Positions 22,759 to 34,300 of a stretch of DNA of 64,000 nt are shown piece by piece; within the stretch, counting starts at the first letter, position 1, and each line of letters begins with the position of its first letter. Under the pieces are notes generated by a model that was not told the origin of the DNA, made no database searches, and saw nothing but the letters and a program-made list of their open reading frames with translations. The translations under genes were made by a program, and so were the position numbers. The DNA comes from Isoetes taiwanensis (Eukaryota; Streptophyta; Lycopodiopsida; Isoetales; Isoetaceae): NCBI GenBank assembly GCA_021234155.1, contig JAJEKV010000035.1, positions 1,986,001 to 2,050,000 of the forward strand. The letters are read 5' to 3'.

Positions 22759-24300
22759 CCCAAGTGCAACTGACCACGTTTTGGCCTCCATAACGTAAAC
22801 CCTACAATAACCTGGCAAGGCACAGGGTGTGCGTTTTGGAGGCCATACCCTAGCCAGATTGGACCAGGATCTTGCACAATGTCATGAGGTAGTGGGAGGG
22901 CATTGATGCCAGAAGACGGAGCCCTAAAATCTTCCAGAAGAAGTTCGTCCCAAAGGTCCTCTCTGGAGGGTCCTCGGCCACGGACGGGCAACTCTCCCAC
23001 CCCGGAACTGTGATCTGACTCTGCCAACGGACTCGAAACATCGACATTACCCTGGAGACCAAGTTTCGTGGGCAGAAGACCACCCCTGCTCCCGGAAGCG
23101 CCAAAGTAGCTCATGTCCAACACGTTCGTAGTGAATTGGCCTTAGCGGAGGGTGCAGAATACTGCCATGTAGAGGGTTCGTGTTTCTTTTGCTGCAAAAA
23201 ATGACCGTGTAACTTGGTCCCTAGGGTAATTTCGTTGTTTCGGACGATATGGCGAAGTCAAATCTCCATTCCGGAGCCTTTGTACTGCCCGAACGACAAA
23301 ACACTTGGGTTTCTACACGGTCCACTGCAGGACACTTTGCGGTTTGATATGTTCTCCCGGACAGATCTTGAATTTTTTTGAGCCTGCTCGAAGCAAGTTA
23401 CTTGAATGGAGAATTCAACGGTCGGATAGGGAAACCGGGTTCCGGGAAGGGAGGCATTGGCATTTGCCCTCCCAGATGAGCACTGGTAGAAAAGCCTGCC
23501 TCGGTAAATCCAAACCCCATTTCGACAGTTTCTATTGCTTCTTCGGCCATGTCTCAAGTGCAACTGAATAAAACTCGACCTCCATAACGTAAACCCTACA
23601 ATAACCTAGCAACGCACAGGGTTTACGTTTTGGAGGCCATACCCTAGCCAGATTGGACCAGGATCTTGCACAATGTCATGAGGTAGTGGGAGGCGTTGGC
23701 ACCGTAAGACGGAGCCCTAAAACCTTCGAGAAGAAGTTCGGTCCCAAAGGTCCTCTATGGAGGGTCTTTGGCCACCTGACGGCAACTCTCCCACCCCAAA
23801 CCGTGATCCGACCGCCAACCGGACTCAAACATCGACATTACCCCTCGAGACCAAGTTTCGTGGGCGTAAGACCACTCGCTCCTAAGCGCCAAAATAGCTC
23901 AGCGTCCAACACGTCAGAGTGAATTGGCCTTAGCGGAGGGGGCGTAATCATCGATGTAGAGGGTTCGTGGTTTCTTTTGTCGCAAAAAATGATCGTGATA
24001 ACTTGGTCTCTAGGGTAATTTCGTTGTTTGGACGATATATAAGTCAAATCTCCATTCCCGAGCCTTTGTACTGCCCGAACGACAAAACACTTGGGTTTCT
24101 ACACGGTCCACCAGCAGACACTTTTGGCGGTTTGATATGTTCTCCCGCATTGCATCTTGAATTTTTTGAGCCCGCTTTCAAGCAAGTTACTTGAATGGAG
24201 AATTCAACGGCCGGATAGGAAAACCGGTTCGAAGGGAAGGGAGGCATTGGCATTTGCCCTCCCGGATGAGCACCGGTAGGAAAGCCCCGCCTCGGTAACC
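22759..24300. repeat. Direct repeat pair, about 750 bp each
   Basis: Copy A (22,759-23,510) and copy B (23,553-24,300) both start near CAAGTGCAACTGA and run through CCTCCATAACGTAAACCCTA, CACTTGGGTTTCTACACGG and GCATTTGCCCTCCC, with many small indels. They are GC-richer than the surroundings and non-coding as far as I can see. They sit between the two arms of the inverted repeat array. Confidence 0.85.
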
Positions 24301-24354
24301 TTTGTGATGTCCGCCTCATGGGGTCCGGCCACCCTAGGCTATAACATGCCACGG

Positions 24355-25250
24355 GCTCCGACATGCCAATGGAGCTCCAACATGCCACCCGAAGCTTCAA
24401 AGATGCCAAGTTGGCTCCAACGTGCCACCTAGGCTCAAGCATGCTTAGGTGGCTCAAATATGCCACCTAGGCTCCAACATGCCACCGGGCTTCAACATGC
24501 CAATGTAGGGCTCCAACATGCCAACTAGGCTCCAACATGCCTCGTGAGCTCCAGCATGCCACCTAGGCTCCAACGCGCCACCTAGGCTCCAACATGCCAC
24601 CTAGGCTCAAGCGTGCCAAGGTGGTCAAACATGCCACCTAGGCTCCAACATGCCACCTAGGCTCCAACATGCCACCTAGCATGCCACCTAGGCTCCAACA
24701 TGCCACCTAGGCTCCAACATGCCCACCGGCTCCAACATGCCACGCGGAGCTCCAACATGCTAAGTTCGCCCAACGCGCCACCTAGGCTCAAGCACGCCAA
24801 GGTGGCTAAAATATGCCACCTAGGCTCCAACATGCCACCAAGGCTACAACATGCCACGAGGCTCCAACATGCCAACAAGGCTCCAACATGCCTCGCGGAG
24901 CTCTAGCATGCCATCTAGGCTCCAACGCGCCACCTACGCCCAACATGCCACGGGCTCCAACATGCCACCTAGCATGCCACCTAGGCTCCAACATGCCACA
25001 TGGGCTCCAACATGCCACGTGAGCTCCAACATGCCACATAGGCTCCAACATGCCAAGTTGGCTCCAACGCGCCACCTAGGCTCAAGCATGCCAACGCGGG
25101 CTCAAATATGCCACCATCAGCCCAACATGCCACGAGGACGCAACATGCCAATTGGCTCCAACATGCCACGCGGAGCTCTAACATGACACCTAGGCTCCAA
25201 CATGCCACCTACGCCCAACATGTCACCAAGGCTTCAACATGCAATGTGAG
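24355..25250. repeat. Short-period repeat array, reverse arm
   Basis: Same unit as 21,230-22,330 but inverted: CCAACATGCCACCTAGGCTC and variants. The two arrays form a long imperfect inverted repeat with a 2-kb centre. Confidence 0.9.
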
Positions 25251-25479
25251 GCTCCAACGCATGAATGACCAAGGCAAGATATGAATGACATGGACATGGA
25301 CTTGATGACATTAGGATATTGTTAGGATTTTGTGTGGTCCTATGACATTAATGCTTAGGGATTTGTTGCAGCGGTCCTGCACCCCGTCAAGGAATACAAA
25401 TCAAATTCTTGATGGTTTTGTTATGCAAAAATAGGCGTTAAGTAATGGAAGTAGTTGAAGTAACTTGTCTTGCATGGAA

Positions 25480-25975
25480 TACTAGTATAAGGACATGTGA
25501 TCGCACGTGCATTACATGTAGCAAATCAAGTACTGGTCCCCTACCACTATAAAGACCCGTGATATGGACGTGTAGAGAATCAAGTATTCTTTCCTACTTC
25601 TATAAAGACATGTGACATTAGAAGTTCATGTATTCTTTCCTACAATGCCTTAGCAAATAAAGTACTCTGTCCTACTACTATAAAGACATGTAACATGGAA
25701 GCATACGACATGTAGAGAATCAAGTATTCTTTCCTACTTCTATAAAGACATGTGACAATAGAAGTATTACACATGTCGTAATTTATGTATTCTTTCCTAC
25801 AATGCCTTAGCAAATAAAGTACTCTGTCCTACTACTATAAAGACATGTGAATGGAAGTATAGGACATGTAGAGAATCAAATATTCTTTCCTACATCTATA
25901 AAGACATGTGACAATAGAATTATTAGACATGTAAAAATTCAAGTATTCTTTCCTACAGTGGATTGTATTATAAAA
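25480..25975. repeat. Subterminal repeats of the 8.6-kb element
   Basis: About three irregular units of 137-160 bp built from ATTCTTTCCTAC, CTATAAAGACATGTGAC and GGACATGTAGAGAATCAA. Repeated short motifs near one end are what TIR transposases usually bind. Confidence 0.75.
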
Positions 25976-26160
25976 TGACATGTCACAATAGAAGAAACTA
26001 CAAAACAACAGTGGATGTTTTAGTCCACTGAAAAAAGAACACCATTATCGAACAAAACCATACCTCCACAAATCCACATGTAGGATTCTTTGAAAACAGG
26101 ACATGTAGACCTACCAAAACTGATGTTTTCAACAGTGGACCAAAAACCGGGGTGAGTGTG

Positions 26161-26319
26161 AGGCATCTTCTTCTTGATCCCTACCTGCAAAGAAAAGCTT
26201 TGGGCGCTGAGATTCGTTGCCCTGCGTCAATTCGTGTAATGATCCATCTGATTTGGCTTCCTGAGCGAATGAGCTATGAGATATCAGGGATCACTACTAC
26301 AGATCCTGAAGATGAGTGA
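26161..26319 (+). pseudogene. 80-residue gene, copy 3, 3' half
   Basis: Starts with the AGG target duplication and continues CAT CTT CTT... It encodes HLLLDPYLQRKALGAEIRC and IWLPERMSYEISG to the acidic end DPEDE and a TGA at 26317. It stays open throughout, which implies a late insertion. The stop lies only 138 bp from the stop of the convergent DUF7869-type gene. Confidence 0.85.
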
Positions 26320-26457
26320 ATCACCTGTTTAGCATTGTATAGTGTAAGAGCTCTTGTGTTGAGATGAAAAACGCAGAGCGTAATGAATAATAACTAGTCT
26401 ATTGTAACTTGCATGTTATGAATGATATAGTAATTATGTAAAAGAGCATTGCATACC

Positions 26458-28717
26458 TCAAGAGTTCTCATCATCGTCCTTAGCTTCTTTAGCCACTAAT
26501 TCTTGCAACTGAGCCCCCACACTACTAGGGATCACCACTGACAATGGCCTGGTCTCTACGGCCCAACCATAGTCTATTGTTTTCAAAGGTTGGTAGCGTG
26601 GCGGGTCATTAGGATTGGGTCTCCAATTCTTGCTCCAGCAATCCCTATACTGCATTGCATATGAGGTTCCCTTTCTGGCAACAGGCTCAAACCAAGAGAC
26701 AAACACCTCTTCGTAATGTGGGAGATTAGGGTCCTCTATTGGGTCCTCTTCGGCAAAAGCCAACCACGTCGAGGCTTATCATGTGGTCCGATTAGCAAGA
26801 GCATCCCTTTCTTGACATCTTGGTAGGGGTCGAATATTTCAACTGGGTTCTTGGGTCTACCCGAGAAAGGCCCAACGTAATGAGATGCTTCAATGTGCTC
26901 ATCCACAAACACTCTTTCGGGTTCTTCCAATGCACTTTGCCTGGTACTGGGCCAGAAATCTTGAATGACGGCTCACCGGGCCGCACGTCCCCAAGCACTC
27001 GCAAACAAGGTGGACCAAGAGTCAATAACTTCATTCATATATGTGTTGGACCATGACTTATCGCCAGCTCTAGAAATAGTTGCCCGATTGCATCATGTAC
27101 TTGGCAATAGAAGCTCTTAATGCACCTATATCTTTCAAGCTCCCATATGGTCGCAGGACCTTAGGTGACCCCTCTGAGTCATAGGTAAACCTTGGGCATC
27201 CTCCTTCCACATCTTGATTCCCTTTTCAGGGAGCCACTCCCTATGCCCTGGCCTCATCTTGTAGAACATTAGTGGCCATCCATCCTTCATGCAAAACTTG
27301 AAGAGTAGAGGTTCCAAGTGACCACATAAACGGTCCTTCTTATCAGGGATAAAACCTTTCACGAATTCCTTCCAATCAGGAACCTCTGTCACAAGGTAAG
27401 GTGAAGGAGCCTTTGAACTACACTGCCTGAAGAGTTGCATAAGCTCCGGAATAGTCAATGCATCTGATCTTCTCATTAGAGTAGAGTAGTTTCCAAATAG
27501 GGCATCTATGTCATCGTGGGTGTGTCCAACCATCATGAATCCCAAACACTTGATCAAAGATACCTAACCAAACCAAGTATGACAAGTAAGAGAAAAGATA
27601 TCTATTCTTATTCTCGACTGAGCAATTATCTAGCTGCAAGTAAAGCCTCCTAGGCAACTTGTTCGCTACCATGGGGCCTTTGATAGGAGGCATAAAATCA
27701 TTTTACTTGCCATTCATCATTTTTGTCCTAAGGTTATCTCGTTTAAAATTGCTACACCCCAGCTGCTATCAGACGATCTCAGATCTCTCAAATGGCCCAA
27801 ATTATCCTCAGATTTATTCTCCAGTGTCTTCAAGGTATGATTCAAGGATCCCACATGAAAATTAGAATCATCAGGCCAGAGGTCCAGTGAGAAGTGGCCC
27901 AAGGCACCTATACCATGGCCGTGCATGAGAGCACCTGTAACACTGACCTTCAGTCGTTCACCCTTCCATACAGACTTTGCTAGCTTCTCTAGACGAGGGA
28001 CCATGGTCTTATTCTGATCCATCTTATCATGTATAATGGTTAAAGCGTGCTCAGGAGATCTATGAGACAAAGCTCTCCAGGACCGATAAAGGCTCCTACA
28101 TGAAATCACGGGCCGTCATATGTGATTTTCTCTCCATTGCAAGTACCCTTCTTTCATTTGGATCTCGGTCTTAGCAAGCTTTTCCTTTATGACAATACAG
28201 GTGTTACACTTAGAAAATGCTATCCTCTTAGCTATTGCCACCTACGAATGATTCTCTTGCCAAAGCGCAGACGAGAAAGGACGAAGGAGAAATATGCTTT
28301 GCTGTCACATCTCCTCAGAAGCGGTAATATCTACTTCTTGGTGTATATCCTTCTTAGTCAAGACTGAAGGTAGCCTCTTAACATTTTGTTCGCTACCCTC
28401 GCCGTAATTTTCGGCGGTGTGGCATCGTCTCTGCGTTTTCATCTATGAACATAGATAGCACAAACATTGCCACCAAAGTATGAGACCTTGGCTTCTTAGA
28501 CCCAATATTCCGGGTGCTCAAAGCAATTACGCGGGTCGTCATTGAAGAGCTTCTTCCACTTGTAAAAAGTGGAAATGGGTATGCCATAGGCTTTATGCCA
28601 TGCTTTCACGCACACTTGTTTGTTATTCAACATCAGGTTGCGAACTACACCATTTTCTGAGCAAAGATCTAGCATGTTATATGCAAAGGTTGTGCGCTCG
28701 AGGACTTCATGTTCCAA
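26458..28717 (-). pseudogene. DUF7869-type transposase-like gene (decayed)
   Basis: Reading from 28,717 leftwards. An N-terminal region has VCVKAWHKAYGIPISTFYKW (about 28,550-28,620), resembling the helix-turn-helix-like start of DUF7869 proteins. Next comes IIHDKMDQNKT with VSVTGALMHGHG, LDLWPDDSNFHVGS (27,717-28,109). Then LYLQLDNCSVENKNRY (about 27,600-27,660) and VGHTHDDIDALF (about 27,500-27,530). Those are the family's core blocks; D in HDKMD, D in QLDN and D in HTHDD could form a DDD triad (inference). At least three frameshifts break it: between GIFDQV and FMMVGH near 27,540, near 27,135, and near 26,760 before FAEEDP. The C-terminus ends QLQELVAKEAKDDDENS. Such proteins are uncharacterised but behave like mobile-element genes. 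Confidence 0.7.
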
Positions 28718-29209
28718 GTAAAAAGGTTCTCATGCAAGCTATCTCCGGGATGTAAAATTTGCACAAAGATCGTTTCATGCGGTGAGTGATGACACGAAGT
28801 CTAGAATAGCCTCAGCACTAGTTTTTCTTTCACATTTAGTCTGTGCTGGACGTGTCCTGGGTCTCCGATTGACCATGCTGTAAGGTCTCTTTTTGGTGAT
28901 GCCAATTTCGTGTCTAATAGAGTAAGGTTCATTCTCCACATCCTTCTCCTTCACCGCAACCACGAGAGTAGAAAGCGGAATGTTATCAACGAGCCACGAA
29001 GGCTATGGGCCATCGACAAGGTCATGCAGTTGGGGCATTTCTGCACAGGCTTGGCAGCGCATAGAGATCTTTTCAGGCATCGGAAATATGCTCATGATAG
29101 TAGCAGCTATCGAGCCTTCCCCATAGACCGATTGGTCTCCGTGGACGATAAAAGTACCTTCCTTCCTTTCTTCCTTCCTAACTTCACGTCAGACACAGCA
29201 TGGTTTGGA
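28718..29209. other. Probable intron/exon debris of the DUF7869 unit
   Basis: Minus-strand frame 28,775-28,963 (KKRPYSMVNRRPRTRPAQT, basic) may be a further exon. No clear domain. Confidence 0.3.
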
Positions 29210-29644
29210 TCAGCAAAAACGATAAACACCATAGGCATAAGCCATGTGGCAGCATTCATGCATGAGTGTGCATGCCTTCTCAACTAACTCATCTCTAGAA
29301 AGCCCTTGCACATGATTCGTCTCATTACTGGCTAACCCCTCATTGCCTCTGTCCTGCCAGTTTATGCGTTTTATCTGACCTGGTGGGGTGCAAGCTTCCT
29401 CCTCTCTAACAAGTGGAGCAGCAATGTCCTTCTTGTACCACAACACAAAAGTCCCCACAGCTTCACCCATTTTTTCTATTTCCATTTCGGGAATTGGTAG
29501 CGGCAATTGTCCATCCAAAACATTCACAATTGAAACAACAACCATACCCTCCGGGACAGTCGAATTGTGATGGCGCTCGAAATTGTGGACTCTTCCCTCT
29601 GCCACCTTTTTCCCCAGTAGATATAGCGGAATTACATCTGCCAT
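29210..29644 (-). CDS. DUF8039-like domain protein, probably 5' part of the transposon gene
   Basis: From an ATG at 29,644: ADVIPLYLLGKKVAEGRV, EGMVVVSIVNVLDGQLPLP, then EKMGEAVGTFVLWYKKDI. The pattern (K..VA.G.V.., V.V..V.D..LP.P..EM..MG.A.G....W) fits DUF8039, a domain of plant transposon-type proteins. Downstream the frame continues with acidic and His/Cys-containing sequence (LMHECCHMAYAYG) to a stop at 29,210. It lies upstream of, and in the same direction as, the DUF7869 gene. They may be one gene joined by splicing. The upstream region holds a full copy of the 14-bp GC palindrome (29,668). Confidence 0.5.
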   Translation of the reverse strand: MADVIPLYLLGKKVAEGRVHNFERHHNSTVPEGMVVVSIVNVLDGQLPLPIPEMEIEKMGEAVGTFVLWYKKDIAAPLVREEEACTPPGQIKRINWQDRGNEGLASNETNHVQGLSRDELVEKACTLMHECCHMAYAYGVYRFC

Positions 29645-29667
29645 CCTGCAAAGAAGAGGTCGTGAAT

Positions 29668-31317
29668 ATCGCGGCCGCGATCCTCGTAAGCAAAAAGCAA
29701 TGTGATCATAAAGTACTACAGAAAATAGCAACTGAGAAATTAAAAAATGTTCAGGACTTTCGCCACCGCGATCTTATCGAGCATGGGCAAGAACGCGGTC
29801 GCGCTTTTTGCAATCATTCAAACTAGCTGTTTCAATAAGAATTCATGTGCAAATCACATTTCGAGGTTAACAAGTGGTTTCAACTCATAGTTATCGATAG
29901 CTGGGAGTTCTTTGGTAAATAGCAAGTGTAGATGGTTGAAGGTATCGCGACCGCGATCTCGTCGAGCACAAAAGTTAAACGATTGACTTACAGACTAAAG
30001 CATTACTCATACCTCACAGAATATGGTGGCGTCAACGTCTACTTGAAGCCAAGGACCCGTCAGAGGCTGCAGTGTCATAAAAACAGTGTTTTGTATCATC
30101 CTCATGGAGAAAGAAAGCATATACTTGAAAGACGTTTACATTGTATAATAAACACACCAGAGTGCACAGGTTTGCTTACAACATCTATGCAATACATATT
30201 GATGTTAGTGTAGAGACTCGTCGGTTGTAGTTATAATTGAAATTCAGTGCAGCATAAACTTTGAGTTCACTTCACTGAGTGATATGCATCAGAATATGCC
30301 TTTTACCTCGCCCGAAACCCTGAATTCGATGCAGTTGAAGAATTCCAAATGTGCAGTGGCGGAGTGCAGGCGGATTATGAGCGCCCTCGTCAGCGCCTTC
30401 AATGGATGCGGGATTCTGCAGCAAATCCTTGCCCGAACTTGAAATGTTTGTTATGGAATTCAAATTTTGCAGTCACTGTCCGTCCGTAATCCAGTCTGTC
30501 TTTGGAGCATTTACGACTGCATAGTCTGTCATGTACCTTTAATGAATTGACATTACGGCAGAAAATTGAACGCGGACGTCCAAGTCGATAAAGACCTTTT
30601 GTACGGATTACTTGCTTTTTCGGGCGGGCATATTCGCATGAACGCATTTAGGGTCGGTATTAATTACGCCCGGCCGGCCGGTAATTAATACTTCTGGCGT
30701 GCAATTAATGCGCCCACACGTGCGACGCCATTATGGCAGGCACGAATTTTCACGCACCATTATGATGGGCGGGCATTTAAATTCCGCGGCCGCGTTCTAT
30801 AAATTGAAACTCAGAACCCCTCAAAACAAATTTCAAGACCGCGATTTCTTCAGCGCCTAGCGCCTTCGACCTCGGAGCGCCTTCTCGAGCCTCTCGAAAA
30901 CGACTGGAATTTCGTACACACCCGCCGCCCGCGATCCCATGGCACCAAAGGACTCCCTCAGAGAAGGTAATTTCTAACATTTCAGCTCAGCAAGATCGCG
31001 GCCGCGATCTTGCCTACTAGAACTTCTAGTGTTTTCATAAGTATAGCTGCTCAGCAAGATCGCGGCCGCGGTCTTGCTGGCTAGGTTTTGTAATGTCTTG
31101 ATAGCTGTGGGTGCTCAACAAGATCGCGGCCGCGGTCTTGCTGAGCATAGATTTTCTTTCTTGCGATGTTCATGAGTAGTAGTGTAGTAGGTCACTAGGA
31201 TCGCGACCGCGATGTTCGTGAGCAGTGGATTTGTTTTCTTGCCGTGCTTAGCTGCTACACAACATCGCGGCCGCGATAGTGTCTATTTTAGTTGCTTGGA
31301 AGGATCGCGGTCGCGTT
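29668..31317. repeat. Cluster of GC palindromes ATCGCGGCCGCGAT and variants
   Basis: Full or near-full 14-mers at 29668, 29793 (partial), 29944, 30785 (core), 30994, 31058, 31123, 31200, 31264 and 31304. The centre is GGCC, GACC or GGTC. The 30,991-31,012 copy is a perfect 22-bp palindrome. Elsewhere in the window the motif occurs only at 32,965, 35,087 and 35,234. They lie in the intergenic region between two divergent genes, like binding sites. Confidence 0.9.
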
Positions 31318-31356
31318 TTCTTCTTGATGGTTTATACCTTTTGTCGCACAACATTA

Positions 31357-34300
31357 TGCGACCCTATCGGGCTCTCTCACCACGAGCTTTTGTTTTGCTC
31401 TGTTTTGAGGGACCGGATGTCGAACCCATCCGTATTATAACCCCTTCCAATGAAAGGAAATGGTGTATTGAGATTGCACAAGCCATACCGCACATTAAAG
31501 GTGATCGCAGAAAGGACTGCGTGTACTGTTCTGCTGGATTTGGAAAGAAACCTGAGGACGTTGAGCAAGTTGGCATAGTGGTAGCAATGTGGGAAGGCAC
31601 GAAGAACAATGTGCAAGATGCTATCATATGCAGCATTGAGGACACACAAGCATTGCAATTCCTCGAGTACATTTTGAAATGGCGCAATTATGATCCGTCC
31701 TTGATGACGACCAAACAAAATGAACAAGCCGATACCGAGGAAAAACGTCCCCACATCAGCTAAGGGTTATGGCTGGTTGTTGCCATCCTATGAATCTCTA
31801 TCTTTGTCGGGAATAAAGGAAAAGAGACATATTGGTAGGGTTCTCGGCATGCGAGAAATGGTTTGTCTGAGACAAGAAGCCTCCGAAATTTGTGCTTTGA
31901 AAGCGATTCGGGACGAGAAAATACCCTCAAGTGATGGACACCAATTGGCTAAGAGCCGTGGCCAAGAAAAAAGAGTGTGAAGCCTATTGCTACTTTGGGA
32001 GAGGCGTCGGCACCAAAAATGGTTGTTGAAGAACCACAATCCACGATAAACCCCTCCGGTATTATTAACCCTACTATTCCTCTTGCTTTGAAGGCCCGGA
32101 TAGCACTACATCACGGTGGATTTATTCCAAAAACTCCCTCCTTTCAAAATTAACCTTAGAAATCGACACTGGCGGCGATAGCCCGCGGCCCCAGTTCTCA
32201 AACCCCCTCGGCCTCCTCTAAACTAGCATTGACATGGCCCCACGCTTTTGCCATTCGGTCGAGTTGAAGTTCAATCCGGAAGAGGAGCGCCAAGATGGCG
32301 AGCAAACCACTCGAAGCTTGAAGCAGTTCAAAGGTTTTACCCCTTAGGGGTTAATTGGTTTACAAAGATTTCTATTTTTTATTGTGAACTGCACCAGCAA
32401 ACTTGACACACGAGAATGCGGTCAAATGACCATGTTCAAACTCGGTTAAAAGCTTCAAGACATACCCGAGCCAGAGGTCCTCACACCTGGCGGCGTCGTC
32501 GCCATTTGACCCTATTACCGGTAACGATTTCTTTATCTTTTGGACTTTCGTTATGTAGATTTGACTTGATGGTTGTCTATCTTTCGGGGAGGAGGGTGAC
32601 ATGGAGCAATCCGAAGATTTGAAGGGCAAGAAATTTTATATTATTTCGGCAACCACGGTATTTTTGTGCGGCACAACTCCTTTGTTGATTCGTCGGCCGG
32701 TTGGAGCAAACAACTAGAATTTGCCAAAGTATATGCTAGAAGAAGATCGAGGGTGCTCAGCGGAAATCTTACGGACAAGGAATATATAGAGTTGAGTATT
32801 CAATGCAACGAAGTAATTGCAAAAACACCGTGTCTGAGAGAGCCAGCGATTGAAAAGCGCAACAACCGTCATCGGCACAAGGCTTATGGCTGTCCTCCAC
32901 AAGGACCTATAGGGACAGCTACAACTTCAGCTTGGAAGGTATTTATTTATTTTCTACTCGCCAACATCGCGGTAGCGATCTTGATGACCTTTGCCTGCGC
33001 AGATTTCCATGAAATTGCAGCGACCACCTTGAAAGTGCACGGGAGCTTAAGGATGAAAAACAATTTATTTTATGGATGAGAAGGTTTTAAGAAGTTAATG
33101 GAAGTTGCGGTGCGTGGGTGAGTCGTAAACTTCGGTGGCGACCATGGTGAGTTTCGGACAAGCCATCCAAAGAATTCTTTAACAAGACGGCTCCGGTTGC
33201 TACGAGGTATGTCGAAATGCGAGAGGTGTCACACGTTGCTTTCGATGAGATTATAGAAGGCAAGGCGTATTTAAAGGTGCGGGGGTTATAGCGGGAGATT
33301 TGATTGCAAACAACGGGCAAATGGCCCGACATGAGAACCCTCACTTTTATGGCGCGAAATTTTATCTTATGCCACAAATTTGCTGCAGAAGGATTTCGAT
33401 AGCTGGGAGGAATTGCTTCAGGCTTTTCCTGATTTGAATGAACAGAGAATACTGGATATATCAGAGTACGTGAAGGCTAACTATAACAAGGATCATACAC
33501 TAGGTAACCTACACGTAGCCTTCCGGAGCCAATCGGGGAATATTCTAAAAGCCGAAGAGGCTAGAAAAAGAAAGGAAAAGAAAAATATTGTCATAGCAGT
33601 GACGAAGGATGGCATCCCTACTTCCTCCCAAGTGTCAGAGAATGCGACATTGATATTCATTGACATCCGAGGGATAAACAAGGTATGGGATTGCAAGAAA
33701 TACACAGATCTATTTACAAGGATAGCTACCATGACGAATGCCAAAGTTTATCACTTGGTTATTATCATGCGCTCAGTGAATTTGCCCAATTGCTTGTACA
33801 GTCAGAAGCAAATTCAGGGCGGTGGCTACCTATCTTTAGGTTCTTATGAAGAAATGGGATGGGAGAGCAAACGAAGGGTGAAAGAACATCAGTACTTTAT
33901 TAGTCATATGTGCAACCAGAGCTGGACCTTCGCCTATCTCCACACGGCAAGGCTCCTAAGTCAACACCATTGCCTCCAATGCCGCTAACAGGTAATGAGG
34001 ATGCCGATGAGAAGATAAAAAAGAAATTTCAGACTCTTTTTACAGGCAAACCAAGATTCAAATGGGCGGCAATGGAAGGAGATCTTGTATTGAAATGTCA
34101 GCTGAAAACCTCGTATGCCTACCATATTGTTGAACAGCTGGTGCCGACTGATGGTTGCGTTCTGGATTTCTTTTTTTTGGGACAGCTTCTCGTGTTGCTC
34201 TTATGCAAGGCAAAAAGAGCGTGGCCTTCGAAAGTTCAGGTAAAAAGTGTGTCGTTTCGAGGGCGTTCTTGGAAACGCTTGAGAAAATGGCCAATCAAAG

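Larger units (their letters stand above)
17565..26160. mobile_element. 8.6-kb terminal-inverted-repeat element, 3-bp target duplication (AGG)
   Basis: The left end reads CACACTGACCCCGAATTTTG; the right end, reversed, reads CACACTCACCCCGGTTTTTG. The 26-bp inverted ends match at 23 positions and both finish GTCCAC. AGG is duplicated at 17562-17564 and 26161-26163, inside the coding sequence of small-gene copy 3, so the empty site is known exactly. CAC ends with 3-bp duplication recall the CACTA superfamily, but the end is CACAC rather than CACTA. The right subterminal DNA is packed with ACATGT-containing repeats. No transposase is recognisable; the interior is repeat arrays and relics. It is probably non-autonomous. 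Confidence 0.85.

Noticed and set aside
22759-24300. Direct repeats as a pair of LTRs
   Set aside because: Only about 40 bp lies between the copies, with no primer-binding site, polypurine tract, TG..CA ends or internal coding region.
21161-25208. Many long open frames rich in W-H-V-G-A or P-R-L-Q-H-A
   Set aside because: They are translations of the short-period repeat arrays, open in several frames and both strands.
21230-25250. CRISPR-like appearance of the repeat arrays
   Set aside because: Repeats are adjacent variants without unique spacers of constant length, and the genome is a plant nuclear one.
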